Positions 1 to 11,902 of a stretch of DNA of 64,000 nucleotides are shown here, in pieces. Numbering within the stretch: position 1 is the first letter of the stretch; every line of letters begins with the position of its first letter. This DNA is from Seison nebaliae (Eukaryota > Rotifera > Pararotatoria > Seisonacea > Seisonidae), in NCBI GenBank assembly GCA_023231475.1, contig JALJEE010002534.1, positions 1-64,000 of the forward strand. Reading direction: 5' to 3'. Position numbers and translations under genes: made by a program. The notes beneath the pieces were generated by a model. It saw only the letters and a program-made list of their open reading frames with translations, was not told the DNA's origin and did not search any database.

Positions 1-966
1 TTCGTAAAAGTTGATATCGGTATTGAGAAATTACGTATTGCAGGTGTGGACGAATGTTGTTTACACTGCACCAAACTACTATCGAAAGATTCCACTGGTC
101 GAATAAAAATAAATGGGCAAATTGGAAACGAATATGTAATCAATAAAGGTGTACATCAAGGTTCCATCCTCGCCCCTTGGATATTTGGGAAAATACTTGA
201 CGATGTAATAATTCCTTGCAATAACCAATTCTCTTTTTCATTGGAAAATTATAATTATCCTGCAGTTCTTGCATATGCTGATGATATAGTCATCCTCGTA
301 ACCTCATCAAAAAACCTGAAAACGGTTTATGAGGTAGTAGTGAGAAGAATGAGCCAGTGCGGAATTGAATGTAATGCCAGAAAGTCCAAAGTCATAACTA
401 ATCGAACCATTCTACCTCGTTATTCGGAACTTCGTGAAATAGTTTATAATGATCTCATTTTCCTCGGATGTAGAATCGATAATCGTTTGAAGTCTTCATC
501 GTCCATTGACAAAATCAGATCCAAATTTATCCGAGCGTTTTATTCCTTTCACCATCGATTTAATGTACCGTGTACATTCTGCACGGATTTTTATGGAATT
601 CAGGCATCTATCTCATTTTCCATACAGTCCATAACCTCTATGGATAGAGCATACAATCGGTGCTGCCGCATCTTACTCGGATGTAAACGTCCCTTTAATC
701 GAGAATTTATGTTCTGCCTAATGGGCATCTCTTCTTTCCCATTCCTAATCGTTAAGAGGTATTTGTCAATCGTTTCCGATATTAACATATCTTCTTTACC
801 TCAACAATTGTGTGAACAATTCAACAGTCCTGCAAAATATTTCTGTCAATATTATGCTTTATTATATCCCACCTCTACGGAAGATTTGGAAGCTTTAGTT
901 AACAATTTTAGTCTCGAATCATTCATTCCTATTCATCTGAGGGATGAATCGATCGAACATCCCTGA
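1..966 (+). mobile_element. Non-LTR (LINE) reverse transcriptase, 3' part, running off the left edge
   Basis: An open frame enters at base 1 and stops at 964-966. It carries the reverse transcriptase core: a GVHQGSILAPWIF block like the G-x-x-Q-G-x-x-x-S/A-P motif of LINEs, then the catalytic YADD at 274-285 followed by IVIL. The last 200 residues have Cys and Arg/Lys clusters as in LINE thumb and C-terminal regions. No RNase H or second ORF is seen. The stop is followed directly by an A-rich, TA-rich stretch (964-985), which fits a LINE 3' end. The endonuclease half would lie to the left of the window. The frame is uninterrupted within the window, so this copy may be fairly young. Family (clade) was not determined. 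Confidence 0.85.
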
Positions 967-1812
967 AAAAAAATATATATAAAAGTTTTATAAAAATTGA
1001 AATTCTTAAAACTCACAAAATATAGAAACTATTTTTATTAATCATTATTAATTTCTCATTTGTTTAATGTAATTGAAATTAAAAGAACGATTTCATAATA
1101 TGCGAGGGAACTGAATTCCTATGAAAAATACTTTGTTAATGCATGAAAATTTTAATAATTTTTAAAAGCATTTTCAGTATCTTAAAAAGTTTGAACAGGA
1201 TTATTTTATGATATGAACTTTTAGAAAAGACATCTAATTAACCGGAAGCTATGATCAGTTTTATGAAACCTAAAAAGTGAGAGATTATTTTAAATTTTTA
1301 TTCTATAAAACTATGAATTTTCAAGTTAAAAAGATTTCATGTGAAAATTTCAAATTAGAAGAAAGTTGAAAGATATTTAATATAATATCGTTGAAAAAGA
1401 TTAAAATGATCATCATGGAAGGAATATGAGGGATAATGGTGATACATTTTCTCCGAAGTAATATTCTTATAATCGATATCGATACAAATTAATAAATAAA
1501 TAAATTTTCAATTATTTTTAAGAAAAGAGGTGAGTTGAACATTTAGTTTTGTACTTGATAAATAAATGGGGAAATGAAATAAATTTGAAATTTAATGGTT
1601 ATCGACATTGTGGTGAAGCTTAATACTAAAACGATAAATTATTTCATTGGATAAGAGATTGATTGGTGAGTAGTGAGGGTAATTTCCATTTCTCGTGAAT
1701 TCGGTTGCTTAGCCCAAACGTAAACAAAAATACAGAGGAGACTGTTTGTAAAAACGATATTTGAAGTGAACGAGAAAATTTATAAAGAAAGTCAATTTCG
1801 TCATTTTCCACA
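967..1812. other. Gene-free AT-rich spacer
   Basis: No coding signal is visible on either strand. It holds the A-rich tail of the LINE and then the upstream region of the SR protein gene. I see no clear TATA box or RNA gene. Confidence 0.6.
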
Positions 1813-3173
1813 ATGGCCAATCGTTATCGAAGTGAGGATCGTTCATCATATGGCAGTTCGTCGAGAAGTTATTCACATTCGCCTCCTCGACGTCACGACA
1901 ATTCGGGTACTCGCGTGTACATTGGCGAGATTGGCGATCAGGTCTCCAAACGAGAATTGCGAGATCATTTCGAGAAGATCGCACCGGTTTATGATTTGTT
2001 CATAGCTCGATATCCCGGCTCGTTCGCTTTCGTCCAATACGAACATTCATCAGCAGCTCGTCGAGCAGTTCGTGAATTGAATTTGAAGTTTTTTTTTTTT
2101 TTTAAATTTTTTTTCAAATTTTAAAAAAAATTGAAATTCTTCGTAGACCGTTGGGACCATATCGACCGGTAGTGGAGATGGCGGTGAGTAAGAGGAACGC
2201 TCCACGACGAAAGAATCCACCATTTAATCCGAACGACAAATGTTTCCGTTGTGGTCAATTGGGCCATTATGCATACGACTGTCGAAAGCAGATGCATTCC
2301 GAGTTATTGTTTTATTCAAATCTTGCCTTATGGCAGTGTCGATGTGTGAGAAAGGAATGAGAGAGGATGTTGTGTTTCACGAAAAATTTATTTTGTTTAT
2401 TTATCTCAGTCTTCCTGAAAGAAATTACGTTTGCGATGATTCATGAATAACGACGAAATCGATTGAGTTTGAGATGTGTCAAGAGCTTCACCACCCATCA
2501 TTCTACACCACCACAATTATTCGCCTACCATTGACGGAGAGAATTAAATGAATTAACTTGACATCCATTCCCTTTGATAGATCAATGGAATTTTTCCTCC
2601 TTTCGTTCCATCGATCGTCTATACTTCTATCCAATATCACATCCGAATCGACAAAACGCGAACTATTTTCCCTCTTAAATAATTCTCCATTTTCCTCAAT
2701 TTTCAGTTTTCATTCACGTCGGACATCAAGAAGCTACTCGAGAAGTCCATCAAGAAGTCGCAGTCGAAGTTACGATCGTCATCGTTATATTCATCGTTCA
2801 TACAGTCGCTCTGTTTCTTCGCGATCAGTTTCATCAGATCGTAGAATTGGAACGACTTATCGATCAAGAGATCGATCGCCATCCTATTGTTCGAACGATA
2901 GTTACGATTCGAGAAATGGTCCGTCTCGTAACGGAGGACGATCCACATATACAAAACAACGAGATCGATATCGACGATCAAGATCAAAATCCGTTTCTTC
3001 CGATTATCGAGCGAACGAAAAATCGCGACGAGATAGTGGACGATCTCCGAGAAATTCGAAAGTTAATTTAAAAATTTATTTTTAAAAAATAATTTTAAAT
3101 TTATTTTCATTTTTAGTATGGTCGACGATCGTCGTCACGATCTTCCTACGAAGTTTCACCACCAAAACGATAA
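1813..3173 (+). CDS. SRSF7: SR-family splicing factor with RRM, CCHC zinc knuckle and RS domain (SRSF7/9G8-like)
   Basis: Four exons, 1813-2087, 2147-2302, 2707-3061 and 3117-3173, join in frame to 280 residues. Exon 1 encodes an RNA recognition motif with RNP2 RVYIGEI and an RNP1-like block SFAFVQYE. Exon 2 carries one CCHC zinc knuckle, [14 protein letters not shown]. Exon 3 is an RS domain dense in SR/RS dipeptides and exon 4 is a short Arg/Ser tail. This order (RRM, knuckle, RS) is that of SRSF7/9G8 and insect x16/RSZ proteins, which bind exonic enhancers and couple splicing to mRNA export. Introns are 59, 404 and 55 bp and begin GTTTTT, GTTATT and GTTAAT. ATG 1813 is chosen because the RRM follows closely. 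AATAAA sits near 3292. The exact vertebrate orthologue (SRSF7 versus a general RSZ type) is uncertain. Confidence 0.88.
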
Positions 3174-3416
3174 GGAATGGGGAAAGGAATGAAGGAATTT
3201 TATTAGAGAAATATTGTTTGTTTTCCTAATGGATTCTCCTCGTCTTCCTCCTCCTCCTCTTTTTCTTCTTTTTACGAGTCAACAAAAAAAAACAATAAAA
3301 ACTCTTTTTCTTTTTGTCATTAATAAAGTTCAAGTTTATAAGAATTGAAAGAACAACAACAACATTTTCTCCTAATTCTTTTTCTTTTTTACCATAAATA
3401 AATTTTCTTCCTTCTC

Positions 3417-5949
3417 TTAATCCTCTTCGATTTCTCTCTTGTACGTCGTCCAGATTGTCTCCGGCGTCTTATGCGGTTTATGACTGGTGAGAAGGATTTC
3501 TTTTAACGAGTCGCTTTTCCGTTCGATCGGTCGTAGATAAGATCGAGGACATGTGAATTCTTCCTCTTTCCTCACCATCTTCTCACCGGAACTTTGTGCA
3601 CGCGGTTTCGCTTTCACTGGTTCCTCATTCCTCTTCATACACGTCTCATCGTCATAATTGGAAATATTGAAACATTTCGGTCTCGCTTTTATCGTCGTCT
3701 TCATGGGAATGGCACCTGGTTCATTCGAATTGAATAATTTCTCATATTGTTCATCGGAAGTCAAAGGCTGAAGAAATTGAAAATTATTAAAAAATATAAA
3801 AATTATTTTAAAATTATTTTAAAATTAATTTAATTTAACTCGTATTCGTTTTAGTGCACTTTTGGGACATGGTGCGACTCGTAACAATTCCTCGACTGAT
3901 TTTTTCGGAGTGGATTCGTGTCGTCGACAAGGTGTCGCTTTGTGAGGTACTAGTCGCGGTAAGGTCGTATTGGCCAATATGGATTGACGTGTCATATCCT
4001 TCAATTCGTCCAGACATTTCTTAGTCTCGTTAGGAGGGAAGAGATCGAGATAATCGTCTTTTCTATCACTGGTTAATCGAATGTAACTACGAGGACAATC
4101 GGCTTGTTTATTCATCAATGGTTCCTCCTCCACCGGAATTGGTATGATTTTCTTTTCTTTTCTCATTGAGTGCGGAGAAGTCCTTGGCAACGGATGTAAT
4201 TGATGATGCACTTGAATGGGATGAATGTGACGTGGTGGCGCTTTCGTCATTTCATATTCGACTCGTTTACGATAAGCTTTTTCCGCTTCTTCCATACACT
4301 CGAATTCTAATACTCGTTTACGATCCAACTAAGAGAACATTTTTTTAAATTTATATTATTTAATATTAAATTATTTATAATTAAATTAACATCATTTTCT
4401 CGTTCAATTTTGAATTTCATTTGTTCCTCCAGATCTTTTCGCGTTTGCATTTTCTTTCGACATAATTCATTTCTCTCCAAAATCTCTTGTTCTTTCAACA
4501 AATTAATTCGTTCCATTTCCAATTGTAAGAATTTCTCACTCTCTTCCTTCTCTTTCTCCTTCATTAAATCTACGAAAAAGAAATTTAAAAAATTATTCGA
4601 TCAATTGTTAACTTTTGTCTCGCATTTGCATTCGTCGTCCGCAGACAACATCTTCCATTAAGTCGTATCGCTTTTGCGCGTCCTTCTCATGAAGTTTCCG
4701 TTGCTTTTCCGTTTTCTTCTCAATCTCCTTCAACATCTCTTCATCAATTATCTGTTCGTCTTCCTCTTTCAATTTGTCCGCATAAGCTTTCCAAGCATTG
4801 AACCGTTGAGTTTCGTAGCGCATTTCCAATTTCCTCAATTTACTCTCCTCCGTTTCTCTACTGAATTTAGAGAGTGCATTGTCTAACACGTGAGCGTCGA
4901 GCGCATTATTTTTCGCTCGTGTCCTCTCGTTTATCTGTTTCTTCACGTCCATCTGATATTGGAGTTCATTCCGCCAATATTCCTGTTTCCTCAATTTTTC
5001 CTCGTACAATTTCGCTTTCTCCAATTCCGCTTTCGCCATCTCCTCTCGCACTTCCTTCCCCATCTCTTTCACCAACTCCACTTGACCCAATCGCTCTTCG
5101 TCCAATTGGACGACACGTTCTTTCAACTCTTTCGATGTCTCTTTTGCTGCCGTTCTCCGATTTTTTTCACTTTCAGCCTCTTTCAATCCCTTCACTTCAT
5201 AATCGTCCATGTACAATTGATGGAAGATTTTGTCTCGTTCTTTCTCCTCTTGTCGTTTCTCCACATTCTCCCTCATTTGCAATTCATGTTCTTCTCCCAA
5301 AAATTTCCGTCGTTCATTTATCTTATACTCTCGATATTCTCCACAATCACGTCTAAATTTAAATTATAAATAAATTAATATAATAAATAAATAAATTATA
5401 ATAATAATAATAATGAAAGATGTTCTAACAGAAACATTTGTTGCATTTTCTCAGCGATCCATTTCTCTTTATGTTGTTTTCGTGCCGATCTGATTTTCTC
5501 AACTTTCCTCTTCAATTCATCAATACGAGAAGTGGCCGCTGTCGGTTGTTGTTCCAGTTCGGCGAAGTATTCACGTCGCTCCTCCTCTAACAATCGTCGT
5601 AATTTCTCCCGTTTCATGTCGATACTCTTCGAATGACTATCCATCATCATGTCCACTTGAGAATAAAGATGAGTTTGATCTTTTCGCATTTGATTCATCT
5701 TGTCTTCCTGTTGAATACCCAGTAGATGGATATTGTCTTCCTTCAATCTTTGCTCATTCTTGCGTCGTTGTTCTTCATGTGCCGCCGCTGTACTCGCTAC
5801 GTGTTTGGTGGGGAGAGTCCGGAATTTCTGAACCTTTTATGTAAAATTTTTTTTGTAGTTTAATTTCAAAATTTTTAAAATTTAAATTTCTCAATAACTG
5901 TCCCACAAGCGGAGAATGATGTTTTATTCTTGTTCACCAACATGCTCAT
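3417..5949 (-). CDS. CFAP53: Cilia- and flagella-associated protein 53 (CCDC11)
   Basis: Six exons (5949-5899, 5827-5430, 5352-4613, 4569-4391, 4328-3840, 3767-3417) join in frame to 735 residues. Most is charged coiled coil. It aligns by eye with human CFAP53: the KLRRLLEEERREYF block near the N-terminus, AEKMQQMFL before exon 3, and LMEDVVCGRRMQMRDK matching the human LVDEVMCTRKLQVQEK region. CFAP53 is an inner protein of axonemal doublet microtubules needed for motile cilia and left-right patterning. The protein is about 220 residues longer than the human one. The extra C-terminus carries repeated CPRSY-I/L-R motifs encoded near 4110-4090 and 3550-3530, and a related CPKSALKRIR. Introns are 43-77 bp and all begin GTT. 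The first exon encodes only 17 residues. Start ATG 5949 is inferred; a second ATG lies two codons on. Confidence 0.9.
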
Positions 5950-6208
5950 TCCGATCGTTTATTTCTACGAGTTTTCAACTTGATTTAGTAGATTCAAAAA
6001 TTTTTTCTTCTAATAATTTTTTATGTTGACAGTAGACGATTGTTTATATTTGCATGGAAACAATATGATCGAAATTAAACAAAAGCACAACTCTCTTCTC
6101 CGCCTCCTTTCGACGTGATTAATTCACAAACACTTTTTCCAATTCCTCAAATTCTTAGCCGAAACTCAAATAATAATCTGAGGTAAATTTATTTTAAAAA
6201 TCTAAAAT
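5950..6208. promoter_or_regulatory. Shared divergent promoter region, CFAP53 / NDUFV2
   Basis: Only 259 bp separate the two start codons, so both promoters must lie here or overlap the 5' UTRs. No TATA box is recognisable. The stretch is AT-rich with no ORF. Confidence 0.5.
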
Positions 6209-7483
6209 ATGATATCTCGATTCACTTCAAACATTTTCCGCACTTCCAAATTAGCGTTAGTGTCATTGAGTCGTTCCTCTCATGGTGCCGTATTCACCGT
6301 TATTATTCCATTTCAACGTTATTCATTTATCGTCCTTTCAGCATATTCCATCCACACACGACAACACAAAATTTGTGTTTTCACCTGAAAATCTAAATTT
6401 CGCTAACAGCGTCATCAAATGTTATCCCGATGGTTATGAGGCGGCAGCTGTCCTTCCTTTACTCGATTTGGCTCAACGTCAGAATGATGGATGGCTCTCC
6501 TTGCCAGCCATGCATTACGTTGCCAATCTGTTGAAAATGGAACGAATGAGAGTCTATGAAGTCGCCACATTTTACACCATGTTTAATCGACAACCTATCG
6601 GCAAATATCATATTCAACTTTGTACCACCACTCCATGCTGGTTGAGAGACAGCGATTCCATCATGGAAACTATTACAACGGAATTAGGTTCTCTTTTCTT
6701 CCTTAAATAATTCTTTCAAAAATATTTCTTTTTTATTTTATAAAATTTCCCAATTTTAATTTCCGTTCAATTTCCCAAAATTAATTTTTTTATTTTTCAT
6801 AAATTCTTTCAAACTTTCTTTTATTTTTCGTCAATTTTTCAAAATTTTTTTTTTAATTTTTCGTAAATTTTTCAAAATTTTTTTTTAATTTTTCGTAAAT
6901 TTTTCAAAATTTTTTTTTAAATTTTCGTAAATTTTTCAAAATTTTTTTTTAAATTTTCGTTTAATTTTTCTTCAATTTTTTTAATTTTCGCAAATTCTTC
7001 CAAAATATTTTCAAAACTTTTTTGAGAACTTCCTCCATAATCTTCGAAGAGTTGTGAATTTACTATTCTGGAACGAACTAATGATTTATTTTCGTTTTAG
7101 GAATATCAGTTGGAGAAACGACGAAGGATAATTTGTTCACTTTGAGTGAAGTTGAATGTCTGGGCGCGTGTGTAAATGCGCCCATGTTCGCCATCAACGA
7201 CGACTACTACGTTAAAATTATTAATTGTCAATTTTATTTTATTAGAAGTTGTGTAGGAAGATCTATCGCCGCAGGACGTGAAGGAAATCATCGAATCATT
7301 GAAATCGAACAAGAAACCGAAAATCGGTCCAAAGTTTTAAGATTTTGTTTTTAGAAGTGAGGGAGATGAACTAAAATGTTTATTTACAGGAATGGTCGTC
7401 TTTGTGCGGAACCGGTGAATGGTTTGACCAGTCTCACCTCTCCTCCAAAAGAGAAAGGATTTGGTATCCGCGCTGATTTATAA
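6209..7483 (+). CDS. NDUFV2: NADH:ubiquinone oxidoreductase 24 kDa flavoprotein subunit, mitochondrial
   Basis: Five exons (6209-6289, 6342-6687, 7101-7210, 7257-7333, 7390-7483) give 235 residues. Exon 1 encodes a 27-residue basic, Ser-rich presequence typical of mitochondrial import. The mature part matches complex I NDUFV2/NuoE almost throughout: [27 protein letters not shown], then the [2Fe-2S] ligands CTTTPC and CLGAC, and the C-terminal [18 protein letters not shown]. All four cluster cysteines are present. The subunit sits in the matrix arm beside NDUFV1. Introns are 52, 413, 46 and 56 bp. The first starts GTATTC, one of only four non-GTT donors in the window. In intron 3 the functional acceptor is the second of two nearby AGs (GTGTAG before 7257), the only one that keeps the frame. 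Confidence 0.95.
6821..6965. repeat. 32-bp tandem repeat in NDUFV2 intron 2
   Basis: About five copies of an A/T-only unit with a single TCG are stacked head to tail. The TCGTAAA landmark recurs at 6861, 6893, 6925 and 6957, an exact period of 32 bp, with an imperfect copy before it at 6828. It explains the length of this intron relative to its 46-56 bp neighbours. Confidence 0.85.
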
Positions 7484-7531
7484 TTTATATCTAGACAACA
7501 ATGAGATGATTTTATAAAGTATTTTCTTTTC

Positions 7532-9367
7532 TCAAATGTAATTCAAATTTTCGTCGTTTTCGTCGTTGGAATCTTCGTCTTCTTCATCGTCATCGTCAGG
7601 ATTTTCCTCTTCCTCTTTCACTTCTTTCAGAGGATGAAGTGAGTGATTTGATTTGATGCGACTCCGATAATATTTGGTATGAGGATAATTTTTATTGTTA
7701 TTACATTTCGTCTCTTCGTTTGTTATCGGTTCTTTTTCCTTCACTTTCAATCGTGGTGCTTTCGCATAAACATTCTTAATTTTCGATGCTGGTGGTCGTT
7801 GTTCTTTCCGATAATTCGATTTTCTCTTATTCTTATCATTATCTTCATTTTTCTCATCGATCACTTCTGATATGATTTCCTCTTGAACAATTGTACCTTT
7901 CTCGATCATCCAACGACATTTCTCACAATCTCTCTCGATTTCTTTGCTATTACGATCGATCATCTTTCCCACCTCATAATCGCCAAGTGCTGATAAAGAA
8001 TGTAAATTTGAAATATTTGAATGACATGAAGGAACCTTCAGCAAATAATTCGAGTTTCATAAACGCTCCACCTCGTCGTAAATGACATTTGAGACGTTGA
8101 TTTTCATTCGATTTGACTTTCGGTTTTAACAATTCTAAAGACTAAAAAAAGAAGAAAAAATAAAGTGGAGACAGAAAAGGAAACTTTGCTACAATCTTCG
8201 ATACATTTCATTAAATTACCCACTCTATAATGACATAATGATCGATTGGAATAAATGGAATATTCGTTGGGAAATATGCGAATACAATGTCCATATAATC
8301 CGATCGCACTCTGATAATCTTCATTGTCAATAAAGAATCTTTTCATTAAATTTAAATTAATAATATAATAAATAAAAAAAATAGAACTTTGCTTTCGATT
8401 TCAACCAATTCAAATTCTTCTCATTCTCACTAAACTCGTCGTCATTAATGAGATCAGTTAACGCCTTCCTACCTTCCATTTGCGCCGCCAACCATTTATT
8501 CTCTTGATCGACATATGTGTCCCGTAACGGGGTTGGGAAAGGTCGACGAGTAAATTTGGTTTGAATTGATTGAAAATTTCTTACTGAAGTAATCTCGTCA
8601 ACCAAATCATTTTTCTTCTCTCGTTCTCCTTCTCGATTGGAATTTGAATTTTCCTTTTTAACATCACTCGTCATGGTTAGAGCTTGTTGATGGTTCAGTA
8701 TATTCGCTAATTCCTTTCCCAATCAAATGAAGTTTTAAGTTGAGAAATAAAAGAAAAACTTTTTCTCCTTTGGAGAAATGTTGAGCTAAATCAAAATTCT
8801 CACTATTCTCCTCCTCAATTATCACTTTGAACGATTTACCATTCTCCAAATTCTCCATAAATTTCCCTTTAATTTCCATCTTTTCATCTTCGATTCGTTG
8901 GCGATTAGTCGATTCAATTGTCATTTGTTGTTTTAATGTAAATTTCCGATTCTCTTCACGAATCGCCGAGATGTTCTCTAAATTATTTTTAGTTTCTTCC
9001 TCCAAAAATTGAAGGGCCTCCTCTTTCAGTCGTTTCTTGTTGAATGTGTTTGTCCGATGAAGATGTTTCCATTCCTCCGCCAAATTCTCTTTCATCAACT
9101 TCACAACGATTTGACCACGTTCCGGAATGGTGATGTTAGATTGTCGATGATCGATTGAAGATGATGGAAACAATTCATAAAGATATGTAGCTTGTGAGAT
9201 CTGAATTAAGAAGTAGATTAGTTGAAAAGAAGGACAATTTTATTTTTTCCAACTTTGAGATAGTTCGGTGTGAGAATGATGTCCAAGTTACCCGTTTGTG
9301 GGAAGTGGATAAATATCTCTAAGAATTCTCCATGGTCCACCCATCGATCTTCACCAATTATTATCAT
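7532..9367 (-). CDS. DNAAF4: Dynein axonemal assembly factor 4 (DYX1C1): CS domain plus TPR
   Basis: Six exons (9367-9254, 9200-8760, 8713-8388, 8338-8185, 8141-8036, 7989-7532) join in frame to 532 residues. The N-terminus is a p23/CS-like domain (TPNYLK then YLYELFPSSSID, compare human TENYLK and LFEAFLYAPID). A coiled-coil middle follows, then RPFPTPLRDTYVDQE, matching the human RVFPTALRES region. The C-terminal TPR block runs from the WLKSKAK segment through LRRGGAFMKLELFAE to ALGDYEVGKMID. DNAAF4 is a cytoplasmic HSP90/HSP70 co-chaperone that pre-assembles dynein arms. A tail of about 110 acidic and basic residues, ending in a D/E-run, has no counterpart in the human protein. Introns are 43-53 bp, all with GTT donors. 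The acceptor of exon 3 (GGAAAG) is weak but is the only one in frame. Confidence 0.92.
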
Positions 9368-10369
9368 TTCAACGATCGTTAATTTTTTGTCCTAGAAACC
9401 GAATAATGTTCATACCCATCCTTAACATTCCACAATGTATCAAATGACATATTTCTCTTTTATTCCTCGTCTAAATATGTAGCTTTCATTCCATCAATTC
9501 ATTTGACTCTCATTTATTTAACTTAATTTATTCATTAACTAATCTAATTCCATCTCAATCTTATCGCGCAAAAACGAATGGAAATTAAGGAATTTTCGAA
9601 AGATAACTTTTGTCAAATTTCCTTCAATTCCTTTATATTTTAATATCTAATTATTTAATTATACCTATTTGATCTTTTAACATGTAATGTAATGAGGGAA
9701 ATCATTCATTTCTGGATTAAAATTTTAACTTGAAAATTTTTTTGACCATCAAATTTGGATAAGTAATAAAAAATGGACAGCAATAAATAGAAATTGAATT
9801 TTTTGAAAAAAAAATTTAAAAAAATTCAAATTCTTTCTTAAAATTTTTTAAGTAATATTTAATTTGTTAAGAAGAGAATTTTATAGTCTTTCGAATGAAC
9901 TCTACAACGTTAATTTTAAATGAGCAGAAATCCCTTAAATTCTTATTTTCTTTGAATAAAAATCAATTCCATAAAATTAAATTATTTCATTTTAATAATA
10001 ATAATAATTTTCTCTAATCAAATCCAACAGAAAAATTAATTTATTAACAGAAAACTAGAAAATAATGTAATTAGGTAATGATAATAATAAATAATGTAGT
10101 TGTTCGATATATCTTCTGAAATAAGAACAGTAGCCATATCGAAGAATATTTCTTCTTAATTTTTTAGTTTTACATTCCTATTTAATTTATTTCACGATAT
10201 TTTAATAAATGATGTTGCAACATTTCATCGTTGTCATTTGTTACAAATCAACATGATTGACGAAACTCTACAAATTAAATTTTATTCATATTTTATATAA
10301 AATAATTCAGTGAAATTGAGAATTAGTTGGGAAATTTTACAATTGAAATTTAAAAAGGAAAAAATTGTC
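9368..10369. other. Gene-free divergent spacer, DNAAF4 / FBXO4
   Basis: About 1 kb of AT-rich DNA with no open frame of note. It must hold the promoters of both flanking genes. A plausible acceptor (AATAATTCAG, ending 10310) opens the frame that contains the FBXO4 start, so a 5' UTR intron is possible. Confidence 0.55.
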
Positions 10370-11638
10370 ATGTCGAAATTTCTGTACCAGTATATTATAA
10401 AACGTCCATTAGATTATTTCGTTCAATGTCAACCAGTAAAGGACAGAGATGATTTGTTGGAAGAAAAAAAAGTTTACATCGAACAGTTCCAATATTGGCC
10501 AAGATTGGTAACTGAGAAGATTCTACTTCATCTCGATTGGGAAACGTTAAATTGTTTAGATGTCAATTCAACGTCGTTGTTAGAAGATGATGAATTTTGG
10601 AAAAAGAAATTATTTTTCGATTTAACTCGAATGTTCCAATTCACTCATCAAACATCTCCATATGAGATGGAAGAGAACATTAATGAAAATAAAAAACTTT
10701 ATAAATTCTGTTATAAGACATATTGGAGAGATGAAGGTGATAAATGTGGAAATTTTTTATTAATCGGAAATGGTTTAACTCGATCAAATTATTCGATCGC
10801 GAGCAAATTGATAAATGTTGATTCGTTACCAATGAATAATATGCTCACATCTAAATTGATTAAAGGGAAATCATATGGAATAACAGTATGTTTTTCAACA
10901 AACGCTAAAACTAGAAAAGAACGATTAGCGAATGTCGAAAGAAATTTTCATTTTCGATCGATTGAAAGCAATTTAAATTATTTATCAATTCTAATTGATT
11001 ATATTCGAATTCTTCTCACTGACGTCTCAGTTATCCATCAATCGGTTTATGGATCAAAATCTCTTCCTATTTATCTCCTCAATTTCGACGTGGAAATTCA
11101 TGAAGAAATTTATTGGTTCGAAAAAGAATTTCTCAATTATTTCCTCAAATTATATGACGATCGATATACTTATCATTTTCCTTTATTAATCTGTTGTCTT
11201 TATCATCCAAACAAAATGTTGGGAACTACTTTATTTAATTTATTACGAATATTTAATAATAATCGAACAACACAATCAATTAATGAATTGTATGACTTAA
11301 TCATTAAATTTCATGAGAATTATTTAACAAAATATCGTCAGCTCAAATTGGAATTGATTAAGGATGAAATATTTATAAATCTTCCTGATGATTCGAAGGA
11401 GGCATATGTCATCTCCAAATTCAAGCAACTTTCTCCAATATCTGATGAGAATAAATTCACAATGGAAAAAGAATTAAATCAATGGAAGAATAAACAGATA
11501 AATGTAAATTTATGGAGAAATAGATTGTGGAGAATGAGAATTTTAGATATTACAAATCAAAACGAGTTTGAAGAGTTCATTGAAATTTATTTGGATGGAA
11601 AAAATTCTCGACATGTTCGTGCATTATCTTCACATTAA
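10370..11638 (+). CDS. FBXO4: F-box protein, FBXO4-like (F-box plus GTPase-like fold)
   Basis: Single exon, 422 residues from ATG 10370; the frame is open upstream to 10310 but without another ATG. Residues about 41-75 (WPRLVTEKILLHLDW...) fit an F-box, the SKP1-binding module of SCF ubiquitin ligases. The rest aligns with human FBXO4: FLLIGNGLTRSNYSIASKLI against FAMFGPGLEELNTSLVLSLM, ITVCFSTNAKTRKERLANVE against the NILILYSTTRKERDRAREE region, and FPLLICCL against PLLVLSCI. FBXO4 uses an atypical small-GTPase-like domain to bind substrates such as TRF1 and cyclin D1. The protein is about 40 residues longer than the human one. Assignment rests on this alignment from memory. Confidence 0.72.
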   Translation: MSKFLYQYIIKRPLDYFVQCQPVKDRDDLLEEKKVYIEQFQYWPRLVTEKILLHLDWETLNCLDVNSTSLLEDDEFWKKKLFFDLTRMFQFTHQTSPYEMEENINENKKLYKFCYKTYWRDEGDKCGNFLLIGNGLTRSNYSIASKLINVDSLPMNNMLTSKLIKGKSYGITVCFSTNAKTRKERLANVERNFHFRSIESNLNYLSILIDYIRILLTDVSVIHQSVYGSKSLPIYLLNFDVEIHEEIYWFEKEFLNYFLKLYDDRYTYHFPLLICCLYHPNKMLGTTLFNLLRIFNNNRTTQSINELYDLIIKFHENYLTKYRQLKLELIKDEIFINLPDDSKEAYVISKFKQLSPISDENKFTMEKELNQWKNKQINVNLWRNRLWRMRILDITNQNEFEEFIEIYLDGKNSRHVRALSSH

Positions 11639-11722
11639 ATCTATAAGATTTTTGACTATTATTCGACTATTTGACTATGTAAAAGTTTCTTTAATCCCAT
11701 TAAATTTTTTTCTTCTTATTAT

Positions 11723-11902
11723 TCTTTCGAAGTTCTTCATTCATTAGATGAAGCTCTTCGTATTATCTCCAATTTCGAGATTACCTCTCTTCTTCCGACT
11801 TATTTACGAGATCAAATCGAAATTGGAAGAAAACTTATTAATGTGTACAGCCAGTTATCTTATTTTCTTTTTAATTTACCCCGAAGGGATTTGATATTAT
11901 AA
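11723..11902 (+). mobile_element. Possible LINE 3'-end remnant
   Basis: A 59-codon open stretch ends with a stop at 11900 and an A-rich run. It resembles the C-terminus of the reverse transcriptase at 1-966: here EALRIISNF...LLPTYLRD, there EALVNNF...FIPIHLRD, at the same distance from the 3' end. It lies just after the FBXO4 stop and could instead be chance similarity in a 3' UTR. Confidence 0.35.

Noticed and set aside
2558-2706. N-terminal extension of the RS-domain ORF
   Set aside because: A clear TTTTCAG acceptor at 2700-2706 and the phase of exon 2 show that this part is intron of the SR protein gene.
4674-5369. Long hydrophobic ORFs on the plus strand opposite CFAP53
   Set aside because: Antisense shadows of a Lys/Glu-rich coiled coil, which read as Phe/Leu/Ser-rich on the other strand.
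10310-10369. Non-ATG start for the F-box protein at 10310
   Set aside because: An ATG at 10370 lies in the same frame before the conserved region; the 10310 codon directly follows an acceptor-like AG and is probably 5' UTR.
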